Assembly: GCA_006176705.1 (NCBI GenBank) | Contig: QRFJ01000774.1 | Coordinates: 124,001 to 188,000, forward strand | DNA: 64,000 nt | Reading direction: 5' to 3' | Origin: Cocos nucifera | Lineage: Eukaryota > Streptophyta > Magnoliopsida > Arecales > Arecaceae | In this document: positions 23,971 through 36,443 of the stretch, in pieces | Layout: each line of letters opens with the position of its first letter | Numbering within the stretch: position 1 is the first letter of the stretch | Program-made: the position numbers and the translations under genes | The notes under the pieces: generated by a model | Databases searched by the model: none | Seen by the model: only the letters and a program-made list of their open reading frames with translations | What the model was told of the DNA's origin: nothing

Positions 23971-25327
23971 TCAAAAGTCTCCTAAATCTACATCGTCGTC
24001 ATCACCAAGAGCTAGAGCTAGAATCGGAGCTGAAGCTGGAGGAGCTGGAGCTAGAATGTGGACCAACATATCCTTAAAACCCATGAAGGCACCTTCAAAA
24101 CACATGCTGAGTATCAACACCATGTCTCTCATGATGCCCTTCAGATGAGATGCGCGCTCCTCAGCCTGATCTGCCTGCATCACAGCATGATCTGCTCGTG
24201 CCAATGCCTCCTCAAGCTCCTCCTAACTGATGACACCGGAAGCCAGTGATGAGATGCCTGCCTCAGACCAATAGCTGGTCAGCGTATGTTCGGATCTGTA
24301 TTGGATCCTCCTAGAGTGCTCAAGTCCCAAGACCTGAGATAGATGGTCATGAGGGGGGAGGTATCCGGGCCCTCGCTCGTGAGCACATCTAACTAATCCT
24401 ATAATTATAAATTCAAATAAAATTTTATAAGAAATACTATAATACAAATCATATATACTAATATATTTAATACTTACAAAAATCCTTTCAATTCTGGCAT
24501 TCATCGGCTTGCCCTTTTTGTCCGTACGGCTGGATCGGAAGATCTCGCTATGGCTAGGCATCACTCCATCTCTCATCAGCTATAACAATAGATCAGTTTA
24601 TCAGAAACATGAAAAAAAATATCAATTTAATTTATCTAGTAAGATTTAAAATTCATTACCTCTCTATGCATACGATTGGCCATGGACTCACGATCGAGAG
24701 TGTGCGTATACTCTTGGGCTACCTGGTTCTTCTGATTCTGATAGAAGATAGCCTAACAAGTATTTAAATAAATAATAAATATTTAAAAAATATTTAAATA
24801 TAACTTTAAGCATATTAAAAAATTTAAAAGTTAGTAATTTTACTTTAAACTTCTGGCTCCTCCATTGTGTAACCATCCTCTCCCACTGACTCGGAGGATA
24901 GTCTTGTATCCAAGGAACAAGCTCCTTCGGAGTGTCTCATCGGTGCTCGAGCCATCCTCTATGGAGCTTGACCTTATAGCTCCGATATAACTCCTCGATC
25001 TTTTTCAGTTGGATATCTCGAGCCCTCTCGTGATCAGAAAAGTCATATACCTCCTCTACACAAAATTATCAAAAGTCAGTTACAAAATTATTCTAATCAA
25101 ACATAGTGTAAACATGTAAAATGCATGAATATAATTAAGATGCACTTACTCATATCTCCTCCCACACTCGGTCCCTGATAGCAGCATCCATCAATCGCCA
25201 GTCTCTAGGCTCTATGGGAATAATGTCTGACTGCCTCACAAGCACTCCAAAAAAAGAATGCATCTCCCATGTGGTCTCCCCTACTGGCCTCTCCTCCGCA
25301 TCATACTGCACCATCACCTAATGCTGG
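23971..25327 (-). pseudogene. CACTA-associated plant transposase (Transposase_24, Ptta/En/Spm) fragment
   Basis: Inferred minus-strand exons with canonical GT..AG borders: 25150-25327, 24844-25075, 24660-24752, 24478-24579 and 23971 to about 24398. Conserved phrases include IEPRDWRLMDAAIRDRVWEE, RDIQLKKIEELYRSYKVKLH, QWERMVTQWRSQKFK and RDGVMPSHSEIFRSSRTDKK. These are the signature of the plant transposase C-terminal domain (PF03004). The last exon ends in a heptad-like acidic tail, HAVMQADQAEERASHL to DDDDVDLGDF. An in-frame TAG near 24222 and a TGA at the first exon border suggest decay. The N-terminal part lies beyond element C. Confidence 0.8.
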
Positions 25328-27611
25328 TGAAGAAAAAAATCAGATTTTCCTGGGTCAGGTTTGTTCAAATCTGATTGGATCGAGAGACATATTTCAAAAA
25401 TTTTCTCTTAGATCCAAATCAGATCTGACATTTTTCAGATCTAATTTTATAATCTGATAAATAAGAAAATTAAATTAAATTAAATCTAAATTAATGTTAC
25501 CTTGATATTGGTAATCCGATTATCCGTTGATGATCCTACTGATTGCCTGAGGTTCTTAATCTAGCCATGCAAGTTTCTGGCCTCTATTGATATCCACTCG
25601 AGCTGGATCTAGAGATCTTCTTCTTCTCTTTTTTTTCTCCAAAAATTAGATCCAGATCTAATTTGGAGGATCTTCAAAACTCCTTTTGAAGATGTGCTAC
25701 TGTCTCTTGTAGTAGGGCTGCCTTCTTGCTTTCTCGTCACCTTTTGATTGCCTGAATCACACCAAACTCGTGCCCAACTTCCCTTGGGCATGGAGAGAAG
25801 AGAGAGGATTAGAAGATGGCATGGAGGAGAGAGAGGGGCAGTCTTGGGGCATGGCTAGGAAAAACCTCTCTTCAGTTTGGGCATAGATAGGGTTTATTTA
25901 TAGACCCTGCTGCGCCATGCAGTACTGCATCATCCCGACCAATCGTGTTGCTTCATAAAATCAGATCTAAATCTGATTGGTGGGATGACATCATCTAATC
26001 CAATCAGATGAGAGCCCCACAGCTTCATCCTTAGATGGTGCCTTAGACTGGTCAAAGTCTATAGGTAAGGATCACCTAGTTTGAATCCAAGAAGCAATCT
26101 GGCGTCCCATCCGTATGGGACTCTAGGCATCCCTATCCATGGGCGCACACCATCCTAGGCATATGCCCCCTCCTTTCCAAATTTTAGGGAGGGGACAAGC
26201 CCCTATCTGCTCTCCAATAAGTGCATGACACATGGGTAGATGTCCAAGGGTCAAAGGTCAACATTTGACCAAAGTCAAAGGACAAGAATTAGTAGGTGAC
26301 GAAAAATGGTAGGTGTTGTCTCAAATTTATCTTATAAGTTAAGACAATCCTTTTCTAACCTGGATAAGCTTCAGTCAGACCAGGTAAAGGTACCTGAGTG
26401 AGCACAAATATTTTTGACTCAGTCGAGACAACTTCAAGTGATAATAGGAGAATGTTAGGCTCAATCGTGTGCTAGCACGATTTTCTTGAACCTAATTGAA
26501 TCTAATTCAAATCAATTGAACTGGGTTTGTCCAATTGATGATATCCAGATCCAAACCCTTATTTGTGTGACCCAGTTAGGTTCAGCTCTATATGGTAATG
26601 TGATATGTCATGATCTCCATCATCGACATCATCGAAACTCCTTTCGATGGATCAAAACTCTTCTGATTCAGACAACTGGAATGATCGATCATCTAAATCA
26701 TTCTATTTGCTCCCAAAATCCACCAGTGACACCTAGCAGTATATGGTGGCAATCCATCAAAACTGAAAAGAACCTCTCGGTGTAGCTACTTGTGTGATTA
26801 AGTTCTTTTATCTTGAGCCTCGATCAGATTAGGGTTAAGGTAAACTCGTCAAACCCTAATTTCTATCATATGATTTAATCATTTGATTCAAGTCCGATGT
26901 GAAAATCTTAATAGAAACTCTTTCTATTATTTCACACTCTACCATGGCCATGGGCTTATGGACTTGATTCTCATGATTATCATAGGGCTGCTCCTCATCC
27001 ACCAAGGTAGATTGATTCCATCTTGGTGCAATCCAATTCCTATAATGAACATGCTATAGCCAACATACACCTCAGGATTCCGAATGGCTAGAAGATCGAG
27101 TCATGGTGTAGTCAAACTATAACACCCTTAAGGTGAACTACCGATGCACCTTAGGTCAAAGAACCAGACACGCTACTGTAGCTTCGAGTCAGTCATCGAC
27201 GAGAAGGTAGACTTTCTTATGACTACTTGAGGTGGTCACGCTCAGTGCCCTCATTCTCTAATGAGTACCTGTACTCTCACTCTAGTGTCTCTACACCATA
27301 GACTTAAGACTCATCTACTATGAAGAAGCGATTGTACACTAACCTACCGGATCAGTCACCATCCTCATGATGATCCTACGGTCAGGAGCATTTCATGAGT
27401 TAATAATGAAAATTCTTATCTTAAATTTTCAACTCTTGAAAATAAGAATTATCATTACTATTAACTCAAGGGATGTATCACAGACACTAAATAAACATTT
27501 GTGATAGAAAATAATTCATTTTATTATTTATAGTCAAAATTATAATTTTGTTCCTAGAAGTGTATTACAAGTGTCAGCCAATTCTGGCTTTTAGGGCACA
27601 CATATCTAAGA
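25328..27611 (-). repeat. Element C 3' LTR (2.28 kb)
   Basis: Minus strand from (T)TTAGATATGTGTGCCC at 27611 to TTTTTTTCTTCA at 25328. The palindrome is at 27396-27468, with changes on both arms relative to A. The TATA box is the reverse complement of 25895-25903. Just inside, the tract GGTCAAGTGGGAGTTT is the polypurine tract. Confidence 0.9.
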
Positions 27612-29431
27612 AACTCCCACTTGACCTAAAGCCAATTGGCTACAAATCTAAGTCCCATCTTCTTAAGGTGGGCTTCGATCTTTTGCTGGCCCAATAGCTT
27701 TGTAAGCAGATCCGTCATATTGTCTGTGGAGTCGACTCTCTTGACCTCGACGTAATCCTTCTCGAGGTAATCGCGGATGAGGTGGTATCACCGCTCGATG
27801 TGCTTGGATTTTTTGTGAGACCTCAACTCCTTAGCAAGGGCTATGGCGCCATTATTATCGTAGTACAGAGGAATGGCATCTGATGGCATTACTCCAATTT
27901 TTATGGCAAACTTTTGTACCAGAATGCCTTCTTCACAGCTTCTGATGTAGCGATGTATTCTGCTTCCATGGTGGAATTTGCTATCACTGTTTGCTTGAAA
28001 CTTTTCCAACTGATAGCTCCACCATTGCATACAAACACACTTTCAGATGTCGACTTTCGATCATCTACATCGAATATAAAGTTCGAGTCTGTATACCCCT
28101 GGACTTGGAGTTCTCCATTACCAAAGACCAACAACATATCCTTAGTCTTCTCAAGTACTTAAGGATACATTTCACAGAAGTCCAGTGTTCTTCACCTAGA
28201 TTCGACTGATATCTGCTCGTGACACTTACAGCATGGGCTATATCAGGTCGTGTACATAACATGGCATACATGAGGCTCCCTATTGCTAAAGCATAAGGGA
28301 TCTTGCTCATGCATTCTATTTCCTCAAGGTGTGCTAGGGCACATCTTCTTGGAAAGATGAATGCCATGCCTGAAGGGTACTAAACCCTCTTAGAGTTTTC
28401 CATACTAAACCTCTTTAGTGCTTCCTCTATGTACATCTTCTGTGAAAGTCCTAGCATCCTATTTGGTTTATCTCTATAAACCTTAATTCCTAGAATAAAG
28501 GATGCTTCTCCTAGGTCTTTTATGGAGAATTTTTTAGATAACCACATTTTAACTATGGTCAACATGGGAATATCATTCCCGATAAGGAGGATGTCATCCA
28601 CGTACAATATGAGAAAGATAACAGCACTCCCACTGATCTTTTTGAAGACACATGGATCCTCCTCATTTTTGATAAAACCAAACATTTTGATCACATCATT
28701 AAAATGAGTGTTCCAGCTTCGAGATGCTTGCTTAAGTCCATATATGGACCTTTGCAGCTTGCATACCTTATGATCATCATCACTGGATGTGAAATCTAGC
28801 GGCTATTCCATATAGATATCTTCCTCAAGATATCCATTTAAGAATATCATTTTCATGTCCATTTATCATATTTCATAATCGAAATAGGCTGCAATAGCAA
28901 GCAATGTGCGAATGGATTTTAGCATAGCTACTGGTGAAAAGGTATCCTGATAGTCAATGCCTTCGCATTGACTATAACCTTTTGCCACTAATCTAGCCTT
29001 GAATGTCTCCACATTTCCATCTGCACCAATCTTTCTCTTGAAGATCCATTTACACCCAATAGGTACTATACCTTCTGGTGGATCTACCAAGGTCCAGACT
29101 TGGTTTGAGTGCATCGAGTCAATTTCTGACTTCATTGCCTCTAACCATTTCTCGGAGTCGATATCTAATATCGTCTCGTTATAGGTTTTGGGATCATCAC
29201 CATGAACCCCATTACCTATGAGGAAACATTTTCTCTACATCTCTCTAAAATAAGTACCTAAGTACCTTCTCAGGAGGACGAAAAATCCTTTTCGATCTAT
29301 GAGGATGGAGGAGGTAGTGTATGGATTGGCTTAACCTGATTTGGTGGTTCATTTGGTTCCTTAGCTCGTTGCTCTTGTGAGACTTTCTCTTCGAGCTTGA
29401 TCTACTTTCCAATGCCGCTATCTTGAATAAA
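27612..29431 (-). pseudogene. Element C reverse transcriptase and RNase H
   Basis: RT spans about 29210 to 28380 with GCKWIFKRKIGADGN and FLILYVDDILLIGND. RNase H is present with STMEAEY (about 27965) and YYDNNGAIALAKE (about 27860), supplying the acidic residues missing in D and I. It ends in GLRFVANWL before the LTR. Frameshifts near 28370 and 27905 and stops break the frame. The UAG at 29432-29434 precedes it in frame. Confidence 0.87.
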
Positions 29432-30494
29432 CTATTTTTCAAGAAAGATGGCATGTCGACTCACGATCACATTATGATCTTCTGGAATGTAGAAATAATA
29501 TCCTAATGACTCTTTAGGATATCCTATAAATCGAGCTCTAAAGGACCTAAAGTCTAACTTGTTCGCTTGTTGTCTTTTGACATGAGCCAGAACAACCCCA
29601 AATTCTGAGATGACTCAGACTTGGTTTCTTACCATGCCATATCTCATACGGTGTGGTAGGAATGGTTTTAGAAGGAACCCTATTCAGTAAGTAAATTGCA
29701 GTTAACAAACAGTATCCCCAAAGAAAATTCAGGAAGGTCTGTGAAGCTCATCATGGATCGGACCATATCTAATAGGGTCTGATTCCTCCATTCTGAAACT
29801 CTCATTGAGTTGAGGTGTTCCTGGTGGAGTCCATTGAGAGACTATGCCATTTTTCTTGAGATAGTCCTAGGAATTTCTGACTAAGATATTCACCTCCTCG
29901 ATCTGATCGAAGAATCTTAATGGGTTTTCTAATTTGCTTTTCTACTTCATGTCTGAATTCTTTGAACTTTTCAAATGCTTCAGACTTGTGTCTCATAAGA
30001 TACACATATCCATACCTTAGATAAATCATCGGTAAAGGTTATGAAGTAGACTAAGTTGCCTCTAGCCGGCACATCAAATGGGCCGCACACATCAGTATGT
30101 ACTAGGGCAAGAAGATCCATGGCCCTTTCCCCATGTCCTACAAAAAAGAGTTTAGTCATTTTGCCATGAAGACAGGATTCACAAATTGGATATGACTCGA
30201 AAGTCAACGACTCAAGTTTTCTTAATTTGTTAACCCTATCTTCTGCTATTGACCTAGTCTTAGGTGCCATAGATACTATTGTTTGGACTATCCCTATTTT
30301 TTATGGTATTCACATTTTGCTGATATTAAAATAAATACATCAATATGTAACTGATAAAGACCGTTAATAGGAAACACTTGCAATTTTATTTCTTTCATAA
30401 GAATATTACAATGGTCCTTAGAAAACTAATTCATAGCCATCTAATGCAAGGCAAGAAAAAGAAATAAAATTTCTACTTGCGTAGGCACATAATA
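29432..30494 (-). pseudogene. Element C integrase and protease C-terminus
   Basis: Minus-strand integrase core with VHTDVCGPFDVPARGN (first Asp) and LRSDRGGEYLSQK (second Asp). A +1 shift then garbles the stretch before the catalytic Glu (SQEKWHSLSMDSTRN), close to but not at the base shifted in D. The segment at 29450-29640 ends HAIFLEK, then TAG (29432-29434). Protease flank sequence runs into the N gap at 30495, so gag is not visible. Confidence 0.85.
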
Positions 30495-31494
30495 NNNNNN
30501 NNNNNNNNNNNNNNNNNNNNNNNNNNNNNNNNNNNNNNNNNNNNNNNNNNNNNNNNNNNNNNNNNNNNNNNNNNNNNNNNNNNNNNNNNNNNNNNNNNNN
30601 NNNNNNNNNNNNNNNNNNNNNNNNNNNNNNNNNNNNNNNNNNNNNNNNNNNNNNNNNNNNNNNNNNNNNNNNNNNNNNNNNNNNNNNNNNNNNNNNNNNN
30701 NNNNNNNNNNNNNNNNNNNNNNNNNNNNNNNNNNNNNNNNNNNNNNNNNNNNNNNNNNNNNNNNNNNNNNNNNNNNNNNNNNNNNNNNNNNNNNNNNNNN
30801 NNNNNNNNNNNNNNNNNNNNNNNNNNNNNNNNNNNNNNNNNNNNNNNNNNNNNNNNNNNNNNNNNNNNNNNNNNNNNNNNNNNNNNNNNNNNNNNNNNNN
30901 NNNNNNNNNNNNNNNNNNNNNNNNNNNNNNNNNNNNNNNNNNNNNNNNNNNNNNNNNNNNNNNNNNNNNNNNNNNNNNNNNNNNNNNNNNNNNNNNNNNN
31001 NNNNNNNNNNNNNNNNNNNNNNNNNNNNNNNNNNNNNNNNNNNNNNNNNNNNNNNNNNNNNNNNNNNNNNNNNNNNNNNNNNNNNNNNNNNNNNNNNNNN
31101 NNNNNNNNNNNNNNNNNNNNNNNNNNNNNNNNNNNNNNNNNNNNNNNNNNNNNNNNNNNNNNNNNNNNNNNNNNNNNNNNNNNNNNNNNNNNNNNNNNNN
31201 NNNNNNNNNNNNNNNNNNNNNNNNNNNNNNNNNNNNNNNNNNNNNNNNNNNNNNNNNNNNNNNNNNNNNNNNNNNNNNNNNNNNNNNNNNNNNNNNNNNN
31301 NNNNNNNNNNNNNNNNNNNNNNNNNNNNNNNNNNNNNNNNNNNNNNNNNNNNNNNNNNNNNNNNNNNNNNNNNNNNNNNNNNNNNNNNNNNNNNNNNNNN
31401 NNNNNNNNNNNNNNNNNNNNNNNNNNNNNNNNNNNNNNNNNNNNNNNNNNNNNNNNNNNNNNNNNNNNNNNNNNNNNNNNNNNNNNNNNNNNNN
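30495..31494. other. Assembly gap of exactly 1000 N
   Basis: A run of 1000 undetermined bases. The element structures on each side require far more than 1 kb to be missing, so the length is a placeholder. Open frames running through it are artefacts. Confidence 0.99.
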
Positions 31495-32679
31495 TCCTTA
31501 ATCAGAAATCCAAAACTTACTTTCTGCAAAACCCTAGATCCTGAAACCCTAGGATTTATTGTGCATATTTTATTTATGAACCCTACTTAATTAAGAATTA
31601 AGATTATGAAATATTAATTAGGTCTAAAATTGAGAATTTTAGATCTAAGACATATTCATAATACTGGGTTCGGGCTTGGGTAGCTCAATTAGGTCTAAGC
31701 GGTTGATCAAACCGAATCAAGAGTTGGTTAGATGGGATCAACAATGCTTAAATTGACCAGCCTAATAGGATTAAGTCTGGGTCAAGATCGAGTCACGATC
31801 AAGCAAGACCTAATTAGGCTCAGAGGTTAGAGTCTGGATTGTAGGCTAACCCAATTGGTTCTGGCTCAATAATTTGGTGTCTAAGGTAAGTTTGGCACAT
31901 ACGACCGACTGGATTTTTAATTGGAAGCTACTCGACCTGAATGCGTTCTTGTACGAGTTAATGGCATATTCCTTCCACCGGTCTCACTTACCTGGCCATA
32001 TCTGTTGACACAGTTCTGATCTGAGGTGGTCAATAATCCGAGCTAACCCATGCCACTAGGTTAGTCATAATTGTTATGACTATGACAAGTCTAGTTTAAT
32101 GAGACCTGAATCAATTCTCCCTAAGAAAAGATTAAGTCTGAGGTCTTCCACCATTGTAGATGTGCGGGCCCTTCCCGGGGTTGATTGTTCTCGGCTGGAT
32201 ACAGTGGCTCAGTTGCACCGAAAAGATGCAACCATGTCTATTAGGCATTGGATGCTATGGGCTGGAGGATGAGTTGGGCTCAATATTTGGATACGGTGAG
32301 AGACTCAATTAGGAACCCAGTCTATGCAAATGGTGGGTCTGACTTAACTAAGGAGTGGATCAATATTTCGGATACGGTGAGATTCATGAATTAGAGACCA
32401 AGTTTGGGTGCACCATGATTAGAGAATCATTGAACAAGAGTTGTTCACTCATTGGCTAACCCATCACCAATAACTGTTAGGTGAGGTGATGAGTCAGTTG
32501 GTGAGACCGCACCACCCACTAGAAATCATTAATCATGGAGATTTTTGCATCTCTACAGAGGGAGTGTAGGGATCCGAGAAAATAGTGGGAGCTAATTTGT
32601 TTAAAAATAAAATTCCTAAATAAATTGGTCAAGTCATAATTACAGTATCTAACTAGAATCTTTGACTCTCTACAGAAAA
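31495..32679 (+). other. Element D leader (3' part)
   Basis: About 1.2 kb upstream of gag, matching the A leader. By comparison with A (about 1.84 kb from PBS to gag), roughly the first 0.65 kb and the PBS fall in the gap. No supported coding region. Confidence 0.8.
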
Positions 32680-33886
32680 ATGTCTGCGTCCAACCCATTG
32701 GCACGTATCCTGGACACACATAGACTGACTGGACCCAATTATAAAGATTGGCTCAGGAACTACAAAATAGTTTTGGGTTTCGAGAAGTTAACCCATGTAT
32801 TGGACCAGGACCCTCCCACCTTACCAGCCCGTCCATCCATTGAACAGAGAGCGTCTCTGGAAAAATGGATAGACGAAGATAATAAGGCCAGATATTACAT
32901 GTTGGGCTCGATGTCTGATGAGCTCCAGCGCCAACATGAAGATATCGGGACTGCTCGCCAAATGTTGGCTCACCTGCAGGAGATGTTTGGTGAACAGAGT
33001 CGCGCAGCCAAATATCAAGTCACGAAATGACTTTTTAAGGCTAAGATGCGTGATGGGCAGTCAGTCCAAGATCACTGTCTGACAATGATCAAGGACATGG
33101 AAGAGCTTGAGAAGCTCGGTGTGAAGTTAGACTTGGACCTGCAGAACGATATTATTCTGCAATCCTTGACTGATGCATATGGGCAATTCATCATGAATTA
33201 CCACATGCATAAACTTCAAAATTCCTTGGCCGAATTAATGAATATGCTGGTTACCGCTGAGCTTTCTATGAAAGGTTCTAAAGGCTCAGTTCTTGCTATG
33301 GAACGGACTTCTTCCAAAAGAAAGTCTTATGGAAAGAAAAAGAAGTCTGTGAAAAAGCAAGAAGGTGGAAGGATCAAAGAAGAAGAAGGCAGAGCCGAAG
33401 AAAAAGGCCGATGTCAAAGGAAAGTGTTTCCATTGCAACAGCGACGGCCATTGGAAGCGGAACTGCCCTACTTACCTGGCCACCCTGAAGAACAAGAAGG
33501 AAGGTCCTTCTGGAGGTATGCTCGTTATTGAGTCTAACCTTACGGTTTCTTCTGCATCCAGTTGGGTGCTTGACTCTGGTTCTAGTGCTCATCTGTGCAC
33601 TTCCATGCAGGGTCTTGAGGATAGCAGGAGGCTGAGGGATGGAGACATGATCCTACGCATCGGTAATGGAGCAAGAGTTGCTGCAGTAGCCGTGGGAACA
33701 TACCCTCTTCGATTACCATCTGGTTTAGACTTAGTTTTGAAAGACTGTTATTATGTGCCTGCAGCTAGCAGGAATTTGATTTCTGTTTCATGCTTAGCAC
33801 AAGAAGGCTATGTGATTACCTTCTTTAAGGACCATTGTAACATTCTTTATGAAAGAAATAAAATTGCAAATGGTTTTCCTTATTAA
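32680..33886 (+). pseudogene. Element D gag and protease
   Basis: Gag starts at ATG 32680 (MSASNPLARILDTHRLTGPN). A TTG 18 bp upstream is open but not a likely start. Copia-type gag runs to a TGA at 33028-33030 (AAA TGA CTT) and then continues open in the same frame (LFKAKMRDGQSVQDHC) to the lysine-rich linker. Near 33355-33362 one extra base moves the reading into frame +1, where the intact zinc knuckle CFHCNSDGHWKRNC (CX2CX4HX4C) and protease motif VLDSGSSAHLC lie. A further shift near 33875 precedes integrase. Motif residues are intact; only stops and shifts separate them. Confidence 0.9.
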
Positions 33887-34826
33887 TGGTCTTTATCAGC
33901 TACATATTGATGTACCTATTCTAACTATCGAGCAAAACGTGAATGCCAAACGACCTAGGGATAGTCCAAACGATAGATATCTATGGCACCTGAGATTAGG
34001 TCATATAGCAGAAGATAGGATCAACAAATTGGAGAAAAATGGGCTATTGAGTCCATTGACTTTCGAGTCATATCCAACTTGTGAATCTTGTCTTCAAGGC
34101 AAAATGACTAAACTCCCTTTTGTTGGACATGGGGAGAGGGCCACAGATCTCCTTGCCCTAGTACATACTGATGTGTGCGGCCCATTTGATGTGCCGGCTA
34201 GAGGCAATTTTGTCTACTTCATTACCTTTACCGATGATCTGTCTAGGTATGGGTATGTGTATCTTATGAGACACAAGTCTGAAGCTTTTGAAAAGTTCAA
34301 AGAATTCAGACATGAAGTAGAAAAACAAACTGAAAAACCCATTAAGGTTCTTCGATCAGATCGAGGAGGTGAATACCTTAGCCGGGAAATTCCTAGACTA
34401 TCTCAAGGAAAATGGCATAGTCTCTCAATGGACTCCACCAGGAACACCTCAACTCAACGGGTTTCAGAATGGAGAAATCGGACTCTATTGGATATGGTTC
34501 GATCCATGATGAGCTTCACAGACCTCCCTGATTTTCTTTGGGGACACTCATTGTTAACTTCAATTTATCTACTGAATAGGGTTCCCTCTAAAACCGTTCC
34601 TACCACACCGTATGAGATATGGCACGGTAAGAAACCAAGTCTGAGTCATCTCAGAATTTGGGGTTGTCCGGCTCATGTCAAAAGACAACAAGCGGACAAG
34701 TTAGAGTTTAGGTCCTTTAGAGCTCGATTCATAGGATATCCTAAAGAGTCATTAGGATACTATTTCTACATTCCAGAAGACCACAATGTGATTGTGAGTC
34801 GACATGCCATCTTTCTTGAAAAATAG
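33887..34826 (+). pseudogene. Element D integrase
   Basis: GAG-pre-integrase (DRYLWHLRLGHIAEDRINKL, with CESC), then the rve core with VHTDVCGPF (first Asp) and LRSDRGGEYLS (second Asp). An extra A near 34389 and a missing G near 34460 cancel each other, leaving an open frame but scrambling about 24 residues before the catalytic Glu in VSEWRNRTLLDM. The C-terminal part ends SRHAIFLEK, then TAG (34824-34826). The frame continues open after the TAG into the RT linker. Confidence 0.9.
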
Positions 34827-36429
34827 TTTATTCAAGATAGCGGCATTGGAAAGCAGATTAAGCTTGATGAGAAAGTCTCACAAGTACAACGAGCTAAGGA
34901 CCAATTGGAACCAAATCAGGTTGAGCCAATAAGAACACTACCTCCTCCACCTCGTAGATCGGAAAGAGTTTTCCCATCCCCCTGAAAGATACTTAGGTAT
35001 TATTTCAGAGGAAGTAGAGAAAATGTTCCTCGTAGGTAATGGTGCTCATGGTGATGATCCCAAAACCTACAACGAGGCGATATCAGATATCGACTCCGAG
35101 AAATGGCTAGAGGCAATGCAGTCAGAAATTGACTCGATGCACTCAAACCAAGTCTGGACCTTGGTAGATCCACCAGAAGGTATAGTACCTATTGGGTGTA
35201 AATGGATCTTCAAGAGAAAGATTGGTGCAGATGGGAATGTGGAGACATTCAAGGCTAGACTAGTGGCAAAAGGTTATAGTCAACGCGAAGGCATTGACTA
35301 TCAGGATACCTTTTTCCCAGTGGCTATGCTAAAATCCATCCGCACATTGCTTGCCGTTGCAGCCTATTTCGATTATGAAATATGGCAAATGGACGTGAAA
35401 ACGGCATTCTTAAATGGATATCTTGAGGAAGATATCTATATGGAACAGCCGCTAGGTTTCACATCCAGTGATACTGATCACAAGGTTTGCAAGCTGCAAA
35501 GGTCCATATATGGACTTAAGCAAGCATCTCGGAGCTGGAACACTCGTTTCAATGATGTGATCAAAAAGTTTGGTTTCATCAAAAATGAAGAGGAACCGTG
35601 TGTTTTCAAAAAGGTCAGTGGGAGCGCTGTTGTCTTCCTCGTATTGTACGTGGATGACATCCTCCTTATTGGGAATGATATTCCCATGTTGACAACAGTC
35701 AAATTATGGTTGTCCAAGGAATTCTCCATGAAAGACCTAGGTGAAGCATCCTTTATTCTAGGAATTAAGGTCTATAGGGATAGACCGAATAGGATGCTAG
35801 GACTTTCACAGAAGATGTACATAGAGAAAGTACTAAAGAGGTTTAGTATGGAAAACTCTAAGAGGGGATTAATACCCTTCAGACATGGTATTCATCTTTC
35901 CAAGAAGATGTGCCCCAGCACACCTGAGGAAATAGAACGCATGAGCAAGATCCCTTATGCTTCTGCAATAGGGAGCCTCATGTATGCCATGCTATGTACA
36001 CGACCTGATATAGCCCATGCTGTGAGTGTCACAAGCAGATATCAGTCAAATCCAGGTGAAGAACACTGGACTTCTGTGAAATGTATCCTTAAGTACTTGA
36101 GAAGAACTAAGGATATGATGTTGGTCTTTGGTAATGGAGAACTCCAAGTCCAGGGATACACAGACTCGGATTTCATGTCCGATATAGATGATCGAAAGTC
36201 GACATCTGGAAGTCTGTTTGTGTGCAATGGCTGGAAGCTGTCAGCTGGAAGAGTTCCAAGCAAATGATACCATCTCATCCACGATTACCTCGAGAAGGGT
36301 TATGTCGAGGTCAAGAGAGTCAACTCCACAGATAATGTGGCAGACCCACTTACAAAGCCGTTGGGCCAGCAGAAGATCGAAGCCCACCTTGAGAAGATGG
36401 GACTTAGACTTGTAGCCAATTGGCTTTAG
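34827..36429 (+). pseudogene. Element D reverse transcriptase with deleted RNase H
   Basis: A linker (PIRTLPPPPRRSERV) with a frameshift near 34980 leads to a long RT frame from 35023 (MFLVGNGAHGDDPKTYNEAI). RT blocks: IGCKWIFKRKIGADG, QMDVKTAFLNGYLEEDIYM (catalytic Asp, residues about 123-125), SIYGLKQASRSWN, and LYVDDILLIGND (YVDD about residue 210, 35647-35658). RNase H begins GYTDSDFMSDIDDRKSTSGS but jumps at about 36262 from the KSSKQ region to YHLIHDYLEKGYVEV, dropping the segment with MEAEY and DNN. A TGA (36265-36267) sits at the junction. The frame downstream is the same and ends GLRLVANWL before the polypurine tract. Confidence 0.9.
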
Positions 36430-36432
36430 GAC

Positions 36433-36443
36433 AAGTGGGAGAT
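36433..36443 (+). promoter_or_regulatory. Element D polypurine tract
   Basis: AAGTGGGAGAT immediately before the LTR start TGTTAG. It serves as plus-strand primer in reverse transcription. The same tract precedes the LTR of element I. Confidence 0.85.

Larger units (their letters stand above)
23487..25327 (-). mobile_element. CACTA (En/Spm) DNA transposon, truncated
   Basis: One end begins CACTACTATAGAATAGGG at 23487, the CACTA terminal signature, followed by about 300 bp of subterminal repeats and then a minus-strand, intron-containing transposase fragment. The other end is missing: the coding region is cut at 25328 by the LTR of element C. Confidence 0.85.
25328..30494 (-). mobile_element. 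Element C: large Ty1/copia element, 5' half lost in the assembly gap
   Basis: Minus strand: 3' LTR (25328-27611), polypurine tract, RNase H, RT, IN and the start of the PR region, then Ns. It belongs to the same family as A, D and I but keeps the complete RNase H segment. Left flanking bases GCTGG (25323-25327) lie in the CACTA transposase. The 5' LTR, leader, gag and right target duplication are not represented. Confidence 0.92.

Noticed and set aside
30441..31544. Open frames of about 360 codons across the gap on both strands
   Set aside because: They consist almost wholly of undetermined bases and carry no information.
35067..35252. Recurring antisense frame of about 61 codons (also at 28999, 61025)
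   Set aside because: Exact shadow of the conserved RT block on the opposite strand in each copy, with no independent support.
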